DNA of 64,000 nucleotides from Alicyclobacillus kakegawensis NBRC 103104 (GTDB lineage: Bacteria; Bacillota; Bacilli; Alicyclobacillales; Alicyclobacillaceae), in assembly GCF_001552655.1 (NCBI RefSeq), contig NZ_BCRP01000017.1, positions 1-64,000 of the forward strand, in the 5' to 3' direction. Of the stretch, positions 40,375 to 50,124 are shown one piece after another (positions within the stretch are counted from its first letter, which is position 1; every line of letters begins with the position of its first letter). The notes beneath the pieces are model-generated. The model was not told where the DNA came from, searched no databases, and saw nothing but the letters and a program-made list of their open reading frames with translations. A program made the translations under genes and the position numbers.

Positions 40375-43300
40375 TCAGTCCCCGACTTCGCGCACCTCAA
40401 GGTTGAGGTTCAGCTTTTCACCCGCGTCTTCGTCATCATCGCTCTCCCGGATGACAATCTCCTGCTCGTCCTCGCTGAGGATCTTCACGTCCATGCCCAG
40501 GCTCTGCAGCTCCTTGATGAGCACCTTGAACGACTCTGGGACACCCGGCTCCGGCACGTTCTCGCCCTTGACAATGGCTTCATAAGTCTTCACGCGGCCC
40601 ACCACGTCGTCCGACTTGACGGTGAGTATCTCTTGCAGGGTGTAGGCGGCCCCGTAAGCCTCCAGCGCCCACACCTCCATCTCGCCGAAACGCTGCCCGC
40701 CAAACTGGGCCTTGCCGCCGAGCGGCTGCTGCGTAACCAACGAGTAGGGACCCGTGGAGCGGGCGTGAATCTTGTCGTCGACCAGGTGGGCCAGCTTCAG
40801 CATGTACACGTAACCGACCGTGACCCGGTTGTCGAACGGTTCACCCGTGCGCCCGTCGTACAACACCTGCTTGCCGTCGCGGGCAAACCCGGCCTCCTCC
40901 AGGGTATCGAACACGTCTTCGGCGGTCGCGCCATCGAACACCGGGGTCGCGATGTGCACACCGAGCGCCTTGGCCGCCATGCCCAGGTGCGTTTCCAGCA
41001 CCTGCCCGATGTTCATGCGCGAGGGCACGCCCAGTGGGTTGAGGACGATTTCGACCGGGGTCCCGTCCTCCAGGAACGGCATGTCTTCCTCCGGAAGGAT
41101 GCGCGCCACGACACCCTTGTTCCCATGCCGGCCGGCCATCTTGTCGCCTTCAGAGATCTTGCGCTTCTGGGCGATGTAGACCCGCACCAGCTGGTTAACG
41201 CCAGCCGGAAGCTCGTCCCCGTTCTCGCGCGTGAACACCTTGACGTCGACCACGATGCCGGCGCCGCCGTGCGGCACGCGCAGCGACGTGTCGCGCACCT
41301 CCCGCGCCTTCTCGCCGAAGATGGCGTGCAACAACCGCTCTTCCGCCGTCAGTTCGGTCACGCCTTTGGGCGTCACCTTGCCGACCAGGATGTCGCCCGC
41401 CTGAATCTCGGCGCCAATGCGGATGATGCCGCGCTCGTCCAGGTTCTTCAGCGCATCCTCGCCGACGTTCGGGATGTCGCGCGTGATCTCCTCCGGACCC
41501 AGCTTGGTGTCGCGCGCCTCCAGCTCGTACTCCTCAATGTGAATCGAGGTGTAGATGTCTTCCTTGGCCACCTTCTCGGACAGCAAGATCGCGTCCTCGT
41601 AGTTGTAGCCTTCCCAGGTCATGAACGCCACCAGCACGTTGCGCCCCAGGGCCAGTTCGCCATTCTCCGTCGCGGGACCATCCGCCAGGATATCGCCCGC
41701 CTCCACCCTTTGCCCCTCGCGCACGATTGGGCGTTGGTTGATGCAGGTGTTCTGGTTGGACCGCGTGTACTTGAGCAGCTTGTATTTATCCAAATCGCCG
41801 GCGACCGGTTTGCCGTCCACAATGTGCTCCGTCCGCACCCAGATCTCGCGCGCCGTCACGCGTTCGACCACACCGCCGCGGCGGGCCACCACGCACACGC
41901 CCGAGTCTTTGGCTGACTGGTGCTCCATGCCGGTGCCGACCAGCGGCGCCTCGGTCACCAGCAACGGCACGGCCTGCCGCTGCATGTTGGAGCCCATCAG
42001 CGCGCGGTTGGCGTCGTCGTTCTCTAGGAACGGAATCAACGCCGTCGCCACCGAGACCACCTGCTTCGGCGAGACGTCCATATAATCGACACGTTGCCAG
42101 GGCACCGTAATGACGTCCTCGCGGAACCGGGCCACCACTTCGTCCGCCGCAAACCGGCCGTCTTCCGTCAGCGGCGCGTTGGCCTGCGCGATGACATAGT
42201 TCTCTTCCTCATCGGCCGTGAGGTAGTCGATGTGGTCCGTGACCACGCCGGTGTCCGGATCGACCCGGCGATAAGGCGTCTCGATGAACCCGTACTCGTT
42301 GATCCGCGCGTACGTCGACAGCGAGTTGATGAGCCCGATGTTCGGCCCCTCCGGCGTCTCAATCGGGCACATGCGGCCATAGTGCGAATAGTGTACGTCG
42401 CGCACCTCATAGCCGGCGCGCTCGCGCGTAAGGCCGCCCGGCCCCAGGGCCGACAGGCGCCGCTTGTGCGTCAACTCCGCCAGCGGGTTAGTCTGGTCCA
42501 TGAACTGGGACAGCTGGCTGGACCCGAAAAACTCCTTGATCGCCGCAATCACCGGCCGGATGTTGATGAGCGCCTGCGGCGTGATGGCGCTGGCGTCCTG
42601 GATGGACATCCGCTCGCGCACCACCCGCTCCATGCGGGAGAGACCGATGCGGAACTGGTTTTGCAGCAGCTCGCCGACCGAGCGCAGGCGGCGGTTGCCC
42701 AGGTGGTCGATGTCGTCGGTGGTGCCGACACCGTGCAACAGATTGAAGAAGTAGCTGACCGCGGACAGGATATCCGCCGGCGTGATGTGCTTGACGTTTT
42801 TCGGCACGTCTCCGTTGCCGACCACGTGCAGGATGCGCCCGTCCTCATTGGGGGCGAAGATCTTCACCACCTGCACCGGGATCTCGTCTTCGTCGGTCAA
42901 CTCCGGCGTCGCCCGCAGGCGCACGCGGCCGACGTTGCCCTCCAGGCGCGGCAGCAGCTTGTCGAGCGTACGGCGGTCGAGAATCTGGCCGGCCTCGGCG
43001 ATGATTTCATTGGTATCCGCGTCCACCAAGGTCTCTGCTAAGCGTTGGTTGAGCAGGCGATTCTTGATGTGCAGCTTTTTGTTCATCTTGTAGCGGCCGA
43101 CGTTGGCCAAGTCGTAGCGCTTCGGGTCAAAGAACCGGGAGGCCAGAAGCGCCCGCGCGTTCTCCATCGTCGGCGGCTCGCCTGGCCGCAATCGTTCGTA
43201 AATTTCAATCAGCGCGCGTTCGGTCGAATCCGTGGTATCCTTGTCCAGGGTGTTGCGCAGGTACTCGTCCTCGCCGAGGAAGTTGATGATCTCCTGGTCG

Positions 43301-43905
43301 GTGCCAAGGCCCAGCGCGCGCAGCAGGACGGTAATCGGCAGTTTACGGGTGCGGTCAATGCGGACATAGACGATGTCCTTGGCGTCGGTCTCGAACTCAA
43401 GCCAAGCGCCGCGGTTTGGAATGACGGTCGCCGCAAACGTCTGCTTGCCGTTTTTGTCGATTTTGCTGTTAAAATAGACACTGGGGGAACGGACAAGCTG
43501 ACTGACAATCACGCGTTCGGCGCCGTTGATGATGAAGGTGCCGGTCTCGGTCATCAGCGGGAAGTCGCCCATGAACACTTCCTGCTCCTTGACCTCGCCC
43601 GTCTCCTTGTTGAGCAGGCGCACCTTGACCCGCAGCGGAGCCGCGTAGGTCACGTCACGCTCCTTGGACTCCTCCACGTCGTACTTGGGCTCGCCGAGGC
43701 TGTAATCGATGAACTCCAGCACGAGATTGCCGGTAAAATCCTGGATGGGAGAGATGTCCGCGAACATTTCGCGCAGCCCTTCTTCAAGGAACCACTGGTA
43801 GGACTTCTGTTGAATCTCAATCAGATTCGGCAGATCCAAGACCTCGTGAATACGGGCGTACGACCGACGTTCGCGCCACCCATACTTGACCATGTGTCCT
43901 CGCAA
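40375..43905 (-). CDS. rpoB: DNA-directed RNA polymerase subunit beta
   Basis: 1176 aa. N-terminal [20 protein letters not shown], the rifampicin cluster [16 protein letters not shown]...[14 protein letters not shown] with wild-type residues at the common resistance positions, and catalytic-site [16 protein letters not shown]. The C-terminal clamp follows with [20 protein letters not shown], and the end is acidic ([12 protein letters not shown]). TTG at 43905 is chosen because AGAGGTGA lies five bases upstream and MRGHMVKYG aligns with B. subtilis RpoB. GTG three codons earlier overlaps that site. Confidence 0.98.
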   Translation of the reverse strand: MRGHMVKYGWRERRSYARIHEVLDLPNLIEIQQKSYQWFLEEGLREMFADISPIQDFTGNLVLEFIDYSLGEPKYDVEESKERDVTYAAPLRVKVRLLNKETGEVKEQEVFMGDFPLMTETGTFIINGAERVIVSQLVRSPSVYFNSKIDKNGKQTFAATVIPNRGAWLEFETDAKDIVYVRIDRTRKLPITVLLRALGLGTDQEIINFLGEDEYLRNTLDKDTTDSTERALIEIYERLRPGEPPTMENARALLASRFFDPKRYDLANVGRYKMNKKLHIKNRLLNQRLAETLVDADTNEIIAEAGQILDRRTLDKLLPRLEGNVGRVRLRATPELTDEDEIPVQVVKIFAPNEDGRILHVVGNGDVPKNVKHITPADILSAVSYFFNLLHGVGTTDDIDHLGNRRLRSVGELLQNQFRIGLSRMERVVRERMSIQDASAITPQALINIRPVIAAIKEFFGSSQLSQFMDQTNPLAELTHKRRLSALGPGGLTRERAGYEVRDVHYSHYGRMCPIETPEGPNIGLINSLSTYARINEYGFIETPYRRVDPDTGVVTDHIDYLTADEEENYVIAQANAPLTEDGRFAADEVVARFREDVITVPWQRVDYMDVSPKQVVSVATALIPFLENDDANRALMGSNMQRQAVPLLVTEAPLVGTGMEHQSAKDSGVCVVARRGGVVERVTAREIWVRTEHIVDGKPVAGDLDKYKLLKYTRSNQNTCINQRPIVREGQRVEAGDILADGPATENGELALGRNVLVAFMTWEGYNYEDAILLSEKVAKEDIYTSIHIEEYELEARDTKLGPEEITRDIPNVGEDALKNLDERGIIRIGAEIQAGDILVGKVTPKGVTELTAEERLLHAIFGEKAREVRDTSLRVPHGGAGIVVDVKVFTRENGDELPAGVNQLVRVYIAQKRKISEGDKMAGRHGNKGVVARILPEEDMPFLEDGTPVEIVLNPLGVPSRMNIGQVLETHLGMAAKALGVHIATPVFDGATAEDVFDTLEEAGFARDGKQVLYDGRTGEPFDNRVTVGYVYMLKLAHLVDDKIHARSTGPYSLVTQQPLGGKAQFGGQRFGEMEVWALEAYGAAYTLQEILTVKSDDVVGRVKTYEAIVKGENVPEPGVPESFKVLIKELQSLGMDVKILSEDEQEIVIRESDDDEDAGEKLNLNLEVREVGD

Positions 43906-44075
43906 AGCCGTCACCTCTCATGCCGATTTCAACATGCCCTAGACAATACAAAAATAAAATGAGGTTGCTTTGAACCACATTTTTCTTCGCTGCGCTATTC
44001 ATCTATGGTCATCTATCGTCGATACGTTTGATGGTCACACATCCCCCGTCCATACGATAGAATTTGCATTAAAAG

Positions 44076-44104
44076 ACTTTATCATAGCCAATTCTGGATG
44101 TCAA
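44076..44104 (-). promoter_or_regulatory. likely promoter of rpoB-rpoC
   Basis: TTGACA (44099-44104), 17-bp spacer, TAAAGT (44076-44081) on the minus strand, overlapping the end of the methyltransferase gene. The ~170-nt leader to rpoB is AT-rich and contains a CTATCG/CGATAG pairing and two copies of TGACCAT. Confidence 0.6.
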
Positions 44105-44706
44105 TATTTCGTGCAGCAAATCACGTGGTATCCGCCCGATTTGTCGACCGTCTCGACCTGTGGAAAGGTCCGGCCCAGCTCGGCCCGGGCGCTGTCAGCC
44201 CCCTGCTTCTTCTGAATGACGACCCAGAGCTGCCCACCCTGGCTGAGGTGATCAAAAGATTCGCGGAACAAGCGGTACACGGTCGCCTTGCCGGCGCGCA
44301 CCGGCGGATTGAGCAGCACCGCGTCGGCCAGCACCCCCTTTGCGCCTGCAAAACCATCGCTCTCCACCACCTGGACCCTGTCCGCCGCAAATGCCAGGTT
44401 GCGCCGCGCCAGATCCAGCGCCCGTTGGTTGACATCCAGCAGCAGCCAGCGCGTCTTCGGATACACCCTTGCCAGCACTGCCGCCACCGCCCCGTAGCCA
44501 CAGCCCAGGTCCACCATCAGCCCGTGCTCCGGCAGCACGGCCGCTTCCACCAGAACGCGCGTGCCAAAGTCGAGACCGCGTTTGGAAAAGACGCCACTGT
44601 CGGTGACCAGGTGCAGCGCCTGGCCGCGCGCCCGGACGGAGATGGTGCGGTGCCTGTGCTGGCTGCTCGGCTGGGTCGAAAAATAATGGTCGTTCAAAGC
44701 GAGCAC
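44101..44706 (-). CDS. class I SAM-dependent methyltransferase (RsmC-like)
   Basis: 201 aa. Motif I VDLGCGYGAVA binds SAM, and LLNPPVRAG is the NPP(F/Y/V) catalytic motif IV of N-methylguanine/adenine RNA methyltransferases. GVFSKRGLDFGT precedes motif I as in RsmC-type enzymes. Counterpart of B. subtilis ybxB, always between rplL and rpoB, so rRNA is the likely substrate. GTG at 44706 with GGGGAG six bases upstream. Confidence 0.9.
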   Translation of the reverse strand: MLALNDHYFSTQPSSQHRHRTISVRARGQALHLVTDSGVFSKRGLDFGTRVLVEAAVLPEHGLMVDLGCGYGAVAAVLARVYPKTRWLLLDVNQRALDLARRNLAFAADRVQVVESDGFAGAKGVLADAVLLNPPVRAGKATVYRLFRESFDHLSQGGQLWVVIQKKQGADSARAELGRTFPQVETVDKSGGYHVICCTKY

Positions 44707-44759
44707 TCCTGTCTCCCCTCAGTGAGCCGCAGCGACAAACGCCACGGCCGAGACGCCGA

Positions 44760-44792
44760 GTGGGCGTCGCCGGGAATCCGGCTGACGCCCAC
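44760..44792 (-). other. long hairpin after rplL
   Basis: GTGGGCGTC (44760-44768) pairs with GACGCCCAC (44784-44792), and inner GCCGG/CCGGC extends it to 14 bp with one bulge. No T tract. Likely lowers readthrough from the abundant rplJL message or protects its 3' end. Confidence 0.55.
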
Positions 44793-44833
44793 CGCGCACA
44801 CTCCTATCCACCGCCATTGACAGACGGGCGGAC

Positions 44834-45205
44834 TTACTTGATTTCGACCGTCGCCCCGGCCTCTTCCAACTTCGCCTTGATGGCTTCGGCGTCCTCTTTG
44901 GAGACCTTTTCCTTGATCGGCTTCGGCGCGTTGTCCACCAGCTCTTTCGCCTCTTTCAGGCCGAGACCGGTAATTTCGCGGACCACTTTGATGACACCGA
45001 TCTTCGACGCGCCGGCGTTGGCCAGGATGACATCGAACTCGGTCTGTTCGGCCGCCTCTTCGGCACCGCCGGCGGCCGGGCCGCCGACCACAGCGACCGG
45101 CGCCGCAGCCGTCACGCCGAACTCATCCTCAATAGCCTTGACCAAATCGTTCAGCTCTAAAACCGTCATGCCCTTCAGGGCTTCGATGAATTCCTCTTTC
45201 GTCAT
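44834..45205 (-). CDS. rplL: 50S ribosomal protein L7/L12
   Basis: 123 aa. N-terminal dimerisation domain, Ala/Gly-rich hinge ([15 protein letters not shown]) and the factor-binding C-terminal domain [31 protein letters not shown]. Multicopy stalk protein. Confidence 0.98.
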   Translation of the reverse strand: MTKEEFIEALKGMTVLELNDLVKAIEDEFGVTAAAPVAVVGGPAAGGAEEAAEQTEFDVILANAGASKIGVIKVVREITGLGLKEAKELVDNAPKPIKEKVSKEDAEAIKAKLEEAGATVEIK

Positions 45206-45257
45206 CTTGTTGAGCGCCTCCTTGGTATACAGAGATGGGTGGTTGCGGCTTGCCGGC

Positions 45258-45764
45258 TCATTCCGCCGCCGCTTCGCCGCCCTGCTGCTCCGCCACCTGC
45301 TTCACGGCGTACGCCAGGTTGCGTAGCGGCGCCTGCATGACACTGAGCAGCATCGCCAGCAGCCCTTCGCGGGACGGCAGATTCGCCAGCCCCTCGACTT
45401 CCGACGCGGAAATGATGCGGCCCTCGACCAGCCCGCCTTTCAGCTCCAGCGCCTTGTGTTTGCGCGCGAACTCGTGCAGCACCTTCGCGGGCGCGACCGG
45501 ATCGTCGTAACCGAAGGCGAGCGCCGACGGCCCGACGAAGAACTCCTGCAGGCCCGGCACCTCAGCCTTCTCGGCAGCCCGGCGCGTCATGGTGTTTTTG
45601 AGCACCTTGAACTCGACGCCGGCCTCGCGCAGCTGTTTGCGCAGCTCATTCGACTCGGCCACGTTCAAGCCGCGGTAGTCGGCCACGATGACCGCCTTGC
45701 TGCGGCTGAACTTGTCTGCAATCTCCTGCACCAGCTGTTCCTTCTCTTGGCGCACTGTCGTCAT
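45258..45764 (-). CDS. rplJ: 50S ribosomal protein L10
   Basis: 168 aa from ATG 45764 (GGGAGGT upstream). [36 protein letters not shown], and the C-terminal helix that binds L12 dimers. With L12 it represses its own message through the leader at 45816-45955. Confidence 0.97.
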   Translation of the reverse strand: MTTVRQEKEQLVQEIADKFSRSKAVIVADYRGLNVAESNELRKQLREAGVEFKVLKNTMTRRAAEKAEVPGLQEFFVGPSALAFGYDDPVAPAKVLHEFARKHKALELKGGLVEGRIISASEVEGLANLPSREGLLAMLLSVMQAPLRNLAYAVKQVAEQQGGEAAAE

Positions 45765-45815
45765 GACAACCCCACCTCCCTTGTTGAATTCGGATGACCC
45801 GCGGCCGCAAGCTAT

Positions 45816-45846
45816 AAAAAACGCGCCGCCGCAGACGCAGGGCGCG
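45816..45846 (-). terminator. attenuator terminator before rplJ
   Basis: CGCGCC (45822-45827) pairs with GGCGCG (45841-45846), followed on the minus strand by TTTTTT (45816-45821). It directly follows the L10 leader fold, 50 bases before rplJ. Confidence 0.85.
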
Positions 45847-45859
45847 ATTCCCATCCATG

Positions 45860-45955
45860 TGGAGCCAACGAATCGCGAACCTCGGCAGGTGAAAGGCTCT
45901 GCGCCTTTCATTAGCCGCACCCAAGCGGGCCTGCTGTCTACGGTCCATCCGTTAT
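45860..45955 (-). ncRNA. ribosomal protein L10 leader
   Basis: The minus strand carries the two conserved strands of the L10-binding element: GACCGTAGACAGCAGG (about 45930-45945) and CCTGCCGAGGTTCGCG (about 45874-45889). Between them is a hairpin with GAAAGGC/GCCTTTC. Binding of L10(L12) complex is known to promote premature termination in Bacilli; the attenuator is directly downstream. Confidence 0.9.
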
Positions 45956-45979
45956 GTCGTTGTGTATACCCTGGTTCTC

Positions 45980-46008
45980 ATAGTAACGGGCAGCCGCCCG
46001 ACGGTCAA
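45980..46008 (-). promoter_or_regulatory. sigma-A promoter of rplJ-rplL
   Basis: TTGACC (46003-46008), 17-bp spacer, TACTAT (45980-45985) on the minus strand, just after rplA and upstream of the L10 leader. Confidence 0.7.
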
Positions 46009-46033
46009 ACCCGCGCGCGGGCCGATCCCGCAC

Positions 46034-46735
46034 TTACTCCGCCCCGGACAAGCGCTGCACGCTCACCCTAATGCCAGGCCCCATCGTGCTGGAGACCGAC
46101 AGGTTGCGGAAATACTGCCCCTTCGACGCGGCCGGCTTGGCCTTCTGCAGGGCGTCGACCAGTGTGCGCAGGTTGCCGAGCAACTGCTCCACGTCAAACG
46201 ACACCTTGCCAATCGGGACGTGGATGTTCCCGGCCTTATCCAACCGATACTCAATCTTACCGGCTTTGATCTCCTGGACCGCGCGGGCCACGTCAAACGT
46301 AACCGTGCCGGTCTTCGGATTCGGCATCAGGCCCTTAGGACCGAGGATGCGGCCCAACCGGCCGACCGACCCCATCATGTCGGGCGTCGCGACGACCACA
46401 TCGAAGTCCATCCACCCCTGGGAGACCCGTTGAATCAGGTCGTCGTCACCGACAAAGTCGGCACCCGCAGCCTGGGCCTCCTTGGCCTTCTCGCCCTTGG
46501 CGAACACCAGCACGCGCGCCGTCTTGCCCGTACCGTGCGGCAGGACCACGGCGCCACGGATCTGCTGGTCTTGCTTCTTCGGGTCCACGCCGAGCCGGAC
46601 CGCAGCCTCCACCGTCTCGTCAAACTTGGCAGTGGCGACCTGCTTCAACAGCTCAATCGCCTCGCGCGGATCGTACTCTTGCGTGCGATCCACCCGTTTG
46701 ACTGCCTCTTGGAACCGTTTCGATTTCCGAGCCAT
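46034..46735 (-). CDS. rplA: 50S ribosomal protein L1
   Basis: 233 aa from ATG 46735 (GGAGGT upstream). [24 protein letters not shown], the two-domain L1 fold with [31 protein letters not shown]. Forms the L1 stalk at the E site and in E. coli represses the L11-L1 message. Confidence 0.98.
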   Translation of the reverse strand: MARKSKRFQEAVKRVDRTQEYDPREAIELLKQVATAKFDETVEAAVRLGVDPKKQDQQIRGAVVLPHGTGKTARVLVFAKGEKAKEAQAAGADFVGDDDLIQRVSQGWMDFDVVVATPDMMGSVGRLGRILGPKGLMPNPKTGTVTFDVARAVQEIKAGKIEYRLDKAGNIHVPIGKVSFDVEQLLGNLRTLVDALQKAKPAASKGQYFRNLSVSSTMGPGIRVSVQRLSGAE

Positions 46736-46828
46736 CCATTTCACCTCCATGTGGTGATGCGGTGCAAGACCTCCCACAAGGGAACTCCAACCCGCGCGGA
46801 GATGCCCCCGCGCCCGCTATGCCAGAGA

Positions 46829-46875
46829 ACGGGCAGTCCCCAGGCCTGTTGGGGCGGCCTGAGACGGCTGCCCGT
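46829..46875 (-). other. hairpin between rplK and rplA
   Basis: ACGGGCAG (46829-46836) pairs with CTGCCCGT (46868-46875), with inner CAGGCC/GGCCTG. It starts at the rplK stop codon. The following sequence (TCTC) is a poor T tract. Confidence 0.45.
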
Positions 46876-47303
46876 CAATCTTCAATCACAATTCCCATGC
46901 TGCGAGCCGTGCCCTCGACCATTCGCATTGCCGCTTCCACCGACGCAGCGTTCAGGTCCGGCATCTTCTGCTCCGCAATCTCGCGCACTTTCGCGCGCTT
47001 GAGCGTGGCGACCTTCTTCTTGTTCGGCTCGGACGATCCGGACTCAATTCCGGCCGCCTTCTTCAACAGCACCGCGGCCGGCGGTGTCTTCAGCTCGAAC
47101 GTGTAAGAGCGGTCTTCATACACGTACAGCACGACCGGGATGATGAGCCCCACCTGATCTGCGGTACGCGCATTGAACTCTTTGCAAAAACCCATGATGT
47201 TGCCGACCTGGGCCTGGCCGAGAGCCGGACCGACCGGCGGCGCCGGGGTGGCCTTGCCTGCAGGAATCTGCAGCTTGACAACTTTGATAATCTTCTTCGG
47301 CAA
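46875..47303 (-). CDS. rplK: 50S ribosomal protein L11
   Basis: 142 aa from TTG 47303, with GGAGGT seven bases upstream; the product then begins [30 protein letters not shown]. Pro-rich N-terminal domain binds thiostrepton-type drugs with 23S rRNA; the prolines are normal. Required for (p)ppGpp signalling by Rel. Confidence 0.97.
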   Translation of the reverse strand: MPKKIIKVVKLQIPAGKATPAPPVGPALGQAQVGNIMGFCKEFNARTADQVGLIIPVVLYVYEDRSYTFELKTPPAAVLLKKAAGIESGSSEPNKKKVATLKRAKVREIAEQKMPDLNAASVEAAMRMVEGTARSMGIVIED

Positions 47304-47357
47304 CCTGTCCACCTCCTTTGCCACATGCTGTGGTGATGCGGGCGTCCGCCCTCCCAC

Positions 47358-47419
47358 GTGGACCGGCCAAACGGCCACCCGCCCGTGACGGAGCGGGGCA
47401 AACCCCTCATACGGTCCAC
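47358..47419 (-). other. multi-hairpin leader before rplK
   Basis: GTGGACCG (47358-47365) and CGGTCCAC (47412-47419) close a ~45-nt interior holding GGCC/GGCC (47365-47376) and GGGG/CCCC (47395-47406) hairpins. Another hairpin CGTGCCG/CGGCACG lies further upstream in the same 249-nt gap. The closing helix ends ~50 bases before rplK. Candidate regulatory site for L1 or L11. Confidence 0.45.
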
Positions 47420-47552
47420 ATCTATCAGCCGCAGGCAGCGCCTTGACGCGTGCCGCAGCACAGAACGGGCCGTCCCGGCACGTGCGCGGGGCGAACCCTG
47501 TTTCTGCCTTAATTTCGGCTCCAGGAAGTTGTCCAGCGTAGGTCCGCAGAAC

Positions 47553-48098
47553 TCAGACGAGCTTTTCCACCTGCGTGAAATCCAGCTCCAGTGGGGTGTC
47601 CCGCCCGAACATGGAAACCAGCACACGCAGCTTCTCTTGGTCCAGGTTGATCTCTTCCACAGTGCCCACGAGGTCCGCGAACGGGCCGTGGGTGATGCGC
47701 ACCGCCTCGCCGATCTCGTAATCCACGCGCGGCTTGACCTCCACGGCTCCCATCTGCGCCAAAATGGCGTTGACCTCCGACGGCAGGAGCGGCACCGGCT
47801 TGGAGCCGCCGCCGGCGGAGCCGACGAATCCGGTGACGCCCGGCGTGTTGCGCACGACGTACCAAGAGTCGTCGGTCATAATCATCTCGACCAGGACGTA
47901 GCCTGGAAACACCTTGCGCTGGACAACGCGGCGTTTCCCGTTCTTGACCTCCAGCTCGTCCTCGGTCGGCACGACGATGCGGAAGATCTTATCCTCCATG
48001 CCCATCGTCTGCACGCGGCTCTCCAGGTTATTCTTCACCTTGTTCTCGTAACCCGAGTAGGTGTGAATCACATACCACTGCTTCTCGAGATTCTCCAT
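47553..48098 (-). CDS. nusG: transcription termination/antitermination factor NusG
   Basis: 181 aa. NGN domain (KQWYVIHTYSGYENKVKNNL, VFPGYVLVEM, VRNTPGVTGFVG) and C-terminal KOW domain (GEAVRITHGPFADLVGTVEEI). Modulates RNA polymerase pausing and couples to the ribosome. ATG 48098, 93 bases after secE. Confidence 0.98.
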   Translation of the reverse strand: MENLEKQWYVIHTYSGYENKVKNNLESRVQTMGMEDKIFRIVVPTEDELEVKNGKRRVVQRKVFPGYVLVEMIMTDDSWYVVRNTPGVTGFVGSAGGGSKPVPLLPSEVNAILAQMGAVEVKPRVDYEIGEAVRITHGPFADLVGTVEEINLDQEKLRVLVSMFGRDTPLELDFTQVEKLV

Positions 48099-48191
48099 GG
48101 CGAGGGCGGACCGCCCCGCACCCCCCTATCCCAAGTCGTTTCCAACTCGTCCGGGCGGCACTCCACAGACCGCCGACATGGCGCCTGGCCC

Positions 48192-48428
48192 TCAGAGGAT
48201 GCCGACACGGGACGCCGCCCAGCCGACGAGGATGTCAAAGAGCCAGACCAGCAGCCCCATCACCAGACAGGTCGCCAAGGCGACGGCCGTGTAGACCACA
48301 ACCTCGTTGCGCCGCGGCCAGCGCACCCGCTTTAGTTCCGCAATCGATTCGGCAAAAAACGAGATGACGCCGGTCCGGCGCCGTTTGGGCTGGATTCCGT
48401 TTTCCGGAGTGATGTGCTGTTCCGCCAC
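48192..48428 (-). CDS. secE: protein translocase subunit SecE
   Basis: 78 aa with one transmembrane helix (about 44-66) after the amphipathic FFAESIAELKRVRWPRRNE, the conserved SecE region. GTG at 48428 with GAGGGG upstream. Partner of SecY. Confidence 0.95.
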   Translation of the reverse strand: MAEQHITPENGIQPKRRRTGVISFFAESIAELKRVRWPRRNEVVVYTAVALATCLVMGLLVWLFDILVGWAASRVGIL

Positions 48429-48516
48429 CTGTCAGACCCCTCTTCGCCGACATGCTCTTCGCCCCGCAGCGGCATCCGCTTCCGCCATCCGAACACTGGA
48501 GCGCCGTCGAGAACGC

Positions 48517-48666
48517 TCAGCGGGTCTCGCGGTGCACCGTGTGACCTTTGCAGTATGGGCAAAACTTCCGGAGTTCCAGACGGTCCGGGTCGTTCTTTTT
48601 GTTCTTCACCGTCGTATAATTGCGTTGCTTGCAGTCGGTGCAAGCCAGGGTAATGACGACACGCAC
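48517..48666 (-). CDS. rpmG: 50S ribosomal protein L33, zinc-binding form
   Basis: 49 aa from GTG 48666 (GGGAGGT upstream). Two CxxC pairs ([17 protein letters not shown]) mark the zinc form. First gene of rpmG-secE-nusG. Confidence 0.95.
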   Translation of the reverse strand: MRVVITLACTDCKQRNYTTVKNKKNDPDRLELRKFCPYCKGHTVHRETR

Positions 48667-48744
48667 TTTGGGACACCTCCCTCGCCGACACGTTGCCAGG
48701 CGGCACCGCTGTAAAGCAGACACGAACCTTGGCAGACTTTTAAT

Positions 48745-48773
48745 ACCTTAGCACAGGGGATGACAAGTGTCAA
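48745..48773 (-). promoter_or_regulatory. promoter of rpmG-secE-nusG
   Basis: Perfect TTGACA (48768-48773), 17-bp spacer, and an extended -10 TGC-TAAGGT (hexamer 48745-48750) on the minus strand, between sigH and rpmG. Confidence 0.6.
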
Positions 48774-48846
48774 CATAACGAGAGGGCAGATTTAGCGGTT
48801 CTGACAGCTGGACGCCAGGTGGATGCTCGCCCGCGCAGCCGTTCAC

Positions 48847-49497
48847 TCAAGCGTAGACATTGCGGTAAGCGAGGTACTTTTCCAGTTTCCGCTTCACCCG
48901 CTGCAACGCGTTGTCGATGGATTTCACGTGCCGATCGAGATCGACCGCGATTTCCTGATAGGAACGCCCGTCCAAGTACAGCATCAACACCTTGCGTTCC
49001 AAGTCGCTGAGCAATTCCGACATCGTGACCTCAATGGCGTCGAACTCCTCTTGGTGAATGACCATATCCTCCGGGTCGGAAACGCGCACAGTCGAGAGGA
49101 CATCCAGCAACGTTCTGTCCGAATCCTCGTCATAGATGGGCTTGTCAAGGGAGACATAGGAGTTCAAAGGGATGTGCTTCTGCCTTGTCGCAGTTTTAAT
49201 AGCGGTGATAATCTGACGGGTGATGCACAGTTCGGCGAACGCCTTGAACGACGTCAGCTTGTCCTCCCGGTAGTCGCGCACAGACTTAAACAGGCCTATC
49301 ATGCCTTCCTGGACGATGTCTTCCCGGTCGGCCCCGATGAGGAAGTAAGATCGGGCTTTGGCCCGGACGAAGTTGCGGTATTTGTGGACAAGAAACTCCA
49401 GGGCTGCATTGTCCCCTCGGTGGACGGCCGCGACCAATTCCTCGTCAGTCATGTCCTCGTAGCGTTTGAGCGGCCCCGTGTGCGCCTGCGTAGACAA
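48847..49497 (-). CDS. sigH: RNA polymerase sigma-H factor
   Basis: 216 aa sigma-70-family factor for early stationary phase and sporulation entry. Region 2 with DIVQEGMIGLFKSVRDYRED and KAFAELCITRQI; region 4 with LDGRSYQEIAVDLDRHVKSIDNALQRVKRK. SLDKPI after region 2 is typical of SigH. TTG at 49497 with GGGGTGAT five bases upstream. Placed before rpmG-secE-nusG as in B. subtilis. Confidence 0.96.
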   Translation of the reverse strand: MSTQAHTGPLKRYEDMTDEELVAAVHRGDNAALEFLVHKYRNFVRAKARSYFLIGADREDIVQEGMIGLFKSVRDYREDKLTSFKAFAELCITRQIITAIKTATRQKHIPLNSYVSLDKPIYDEDSDRTLLDVLSTVRVSDPEDMVIHQEEFDAIEVTMSELLSDLERKVLMLYLDGRSYQEIAVDLDRHVKSIDNALQRVKRKLEKYLAYRNVYA

Positions 49498-49534
49498 AGC
49501 GAATCACCCCGAATCCGGCTCTGGATGTGTGGAC

Positions 49535-49564
49535 ATTATACATTATGTAATCTCGCAGAATCAA
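49535..49564 (-). promoter_or_regulatory. sigma-A promoter of sigH
   Basis: TTGATT (49559-49564), 18-bp spacer, perfect TATAAT (49535-49540) on the minus strand, immediately after yacP. Confidence 0.7.
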
Positions 49565-49572
49565 CGCTAGAC

Positions 49573-50124
49573 TTACTGCCGCCGCCAGTCTTCCAGCTTT
49601 TTTGCCACTTCCGCACTCAAAGCCTCATCCAAACGCGGAGGAGCCGCCTGCACCTCGGCCGCCCGGCGGGAAATCTGCTGTTTGGCTTCGCGCAGGCGCT
49701 TGAGCAGCTCCCCCGCGCTGATGCGCAAGGCTCCCCCGCCGAAGGCGACCTGCTGTTCCGCCGCGTCCGAGGTCGCCACCGTGATGTGGTGAAACTGGTC
49801 ACGCAACTCGTAAACCAGCCGCTCAATCCGCTCGTCCGCGGTCTCCCCAGGAGCGGTGTAGATAGTGCGCCCCCAACTGTGCTGCTCGTCCACCGCCCTG
49901 TCCGACGTGCGGCCCGCGTCAAACACGACCACCACCTGCTGCCCGGAAAACGCCCCGTATTCGGACAGGTCCGCGACCAACTCGTCACGTTTCGCCTCCA
50001 GGTTAGAAATAGCTCCCAACGGCTGCTGTGCCTGGCGCGCCAGGACATTGTAACCGTCGACAATCAGGCAGGTGCTGTGTCGCCGGCCAGGGGCGCTAGC
50101 CCTGGCGCTGCCGAACGACTTCAT
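49573..50124 (-). CDS. NYN-domain ribonuclease (YacP/Rae1 family)
   Basis: 183 aa PIN-like NYN domain: LIVDGYNVL at the N-terminus supplies the first acidic residues, with VVVVFDAGR and VATSDAAEQQ further on, then a helical C-terminus. In B. subtilis this protein (Rae1) cleaves mRNA in the ribosomal A site. I take ATG 50124, with GGGGGTG seven bases upstream, which overlaps the end of rlmB by 29 bases; no good later start exists before the domain. Confidence 0.88.
   Translation of the reverse strand: MKSFGSARASAPGRRHSTCLIVDGYNVLARQAQQPLGAISNLEAKRDELVADLSEYGAFSGQQVVVVFDAGRTSDRAVDEQHSWGRTIYTAPGETADERIERLVYELRDQFHHITVATSDAAEQQVAFGGGALRISAGELLKRLREAKQQISRRAAEVQAAPPRLDEALSAEVAKKLEDWRRQ

Noticed and set aside
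42400-42530. Rifampicin-resistance change in rpoB
   Set aside because: The cluster I residues at the usual resistance positions are the sensitive type.
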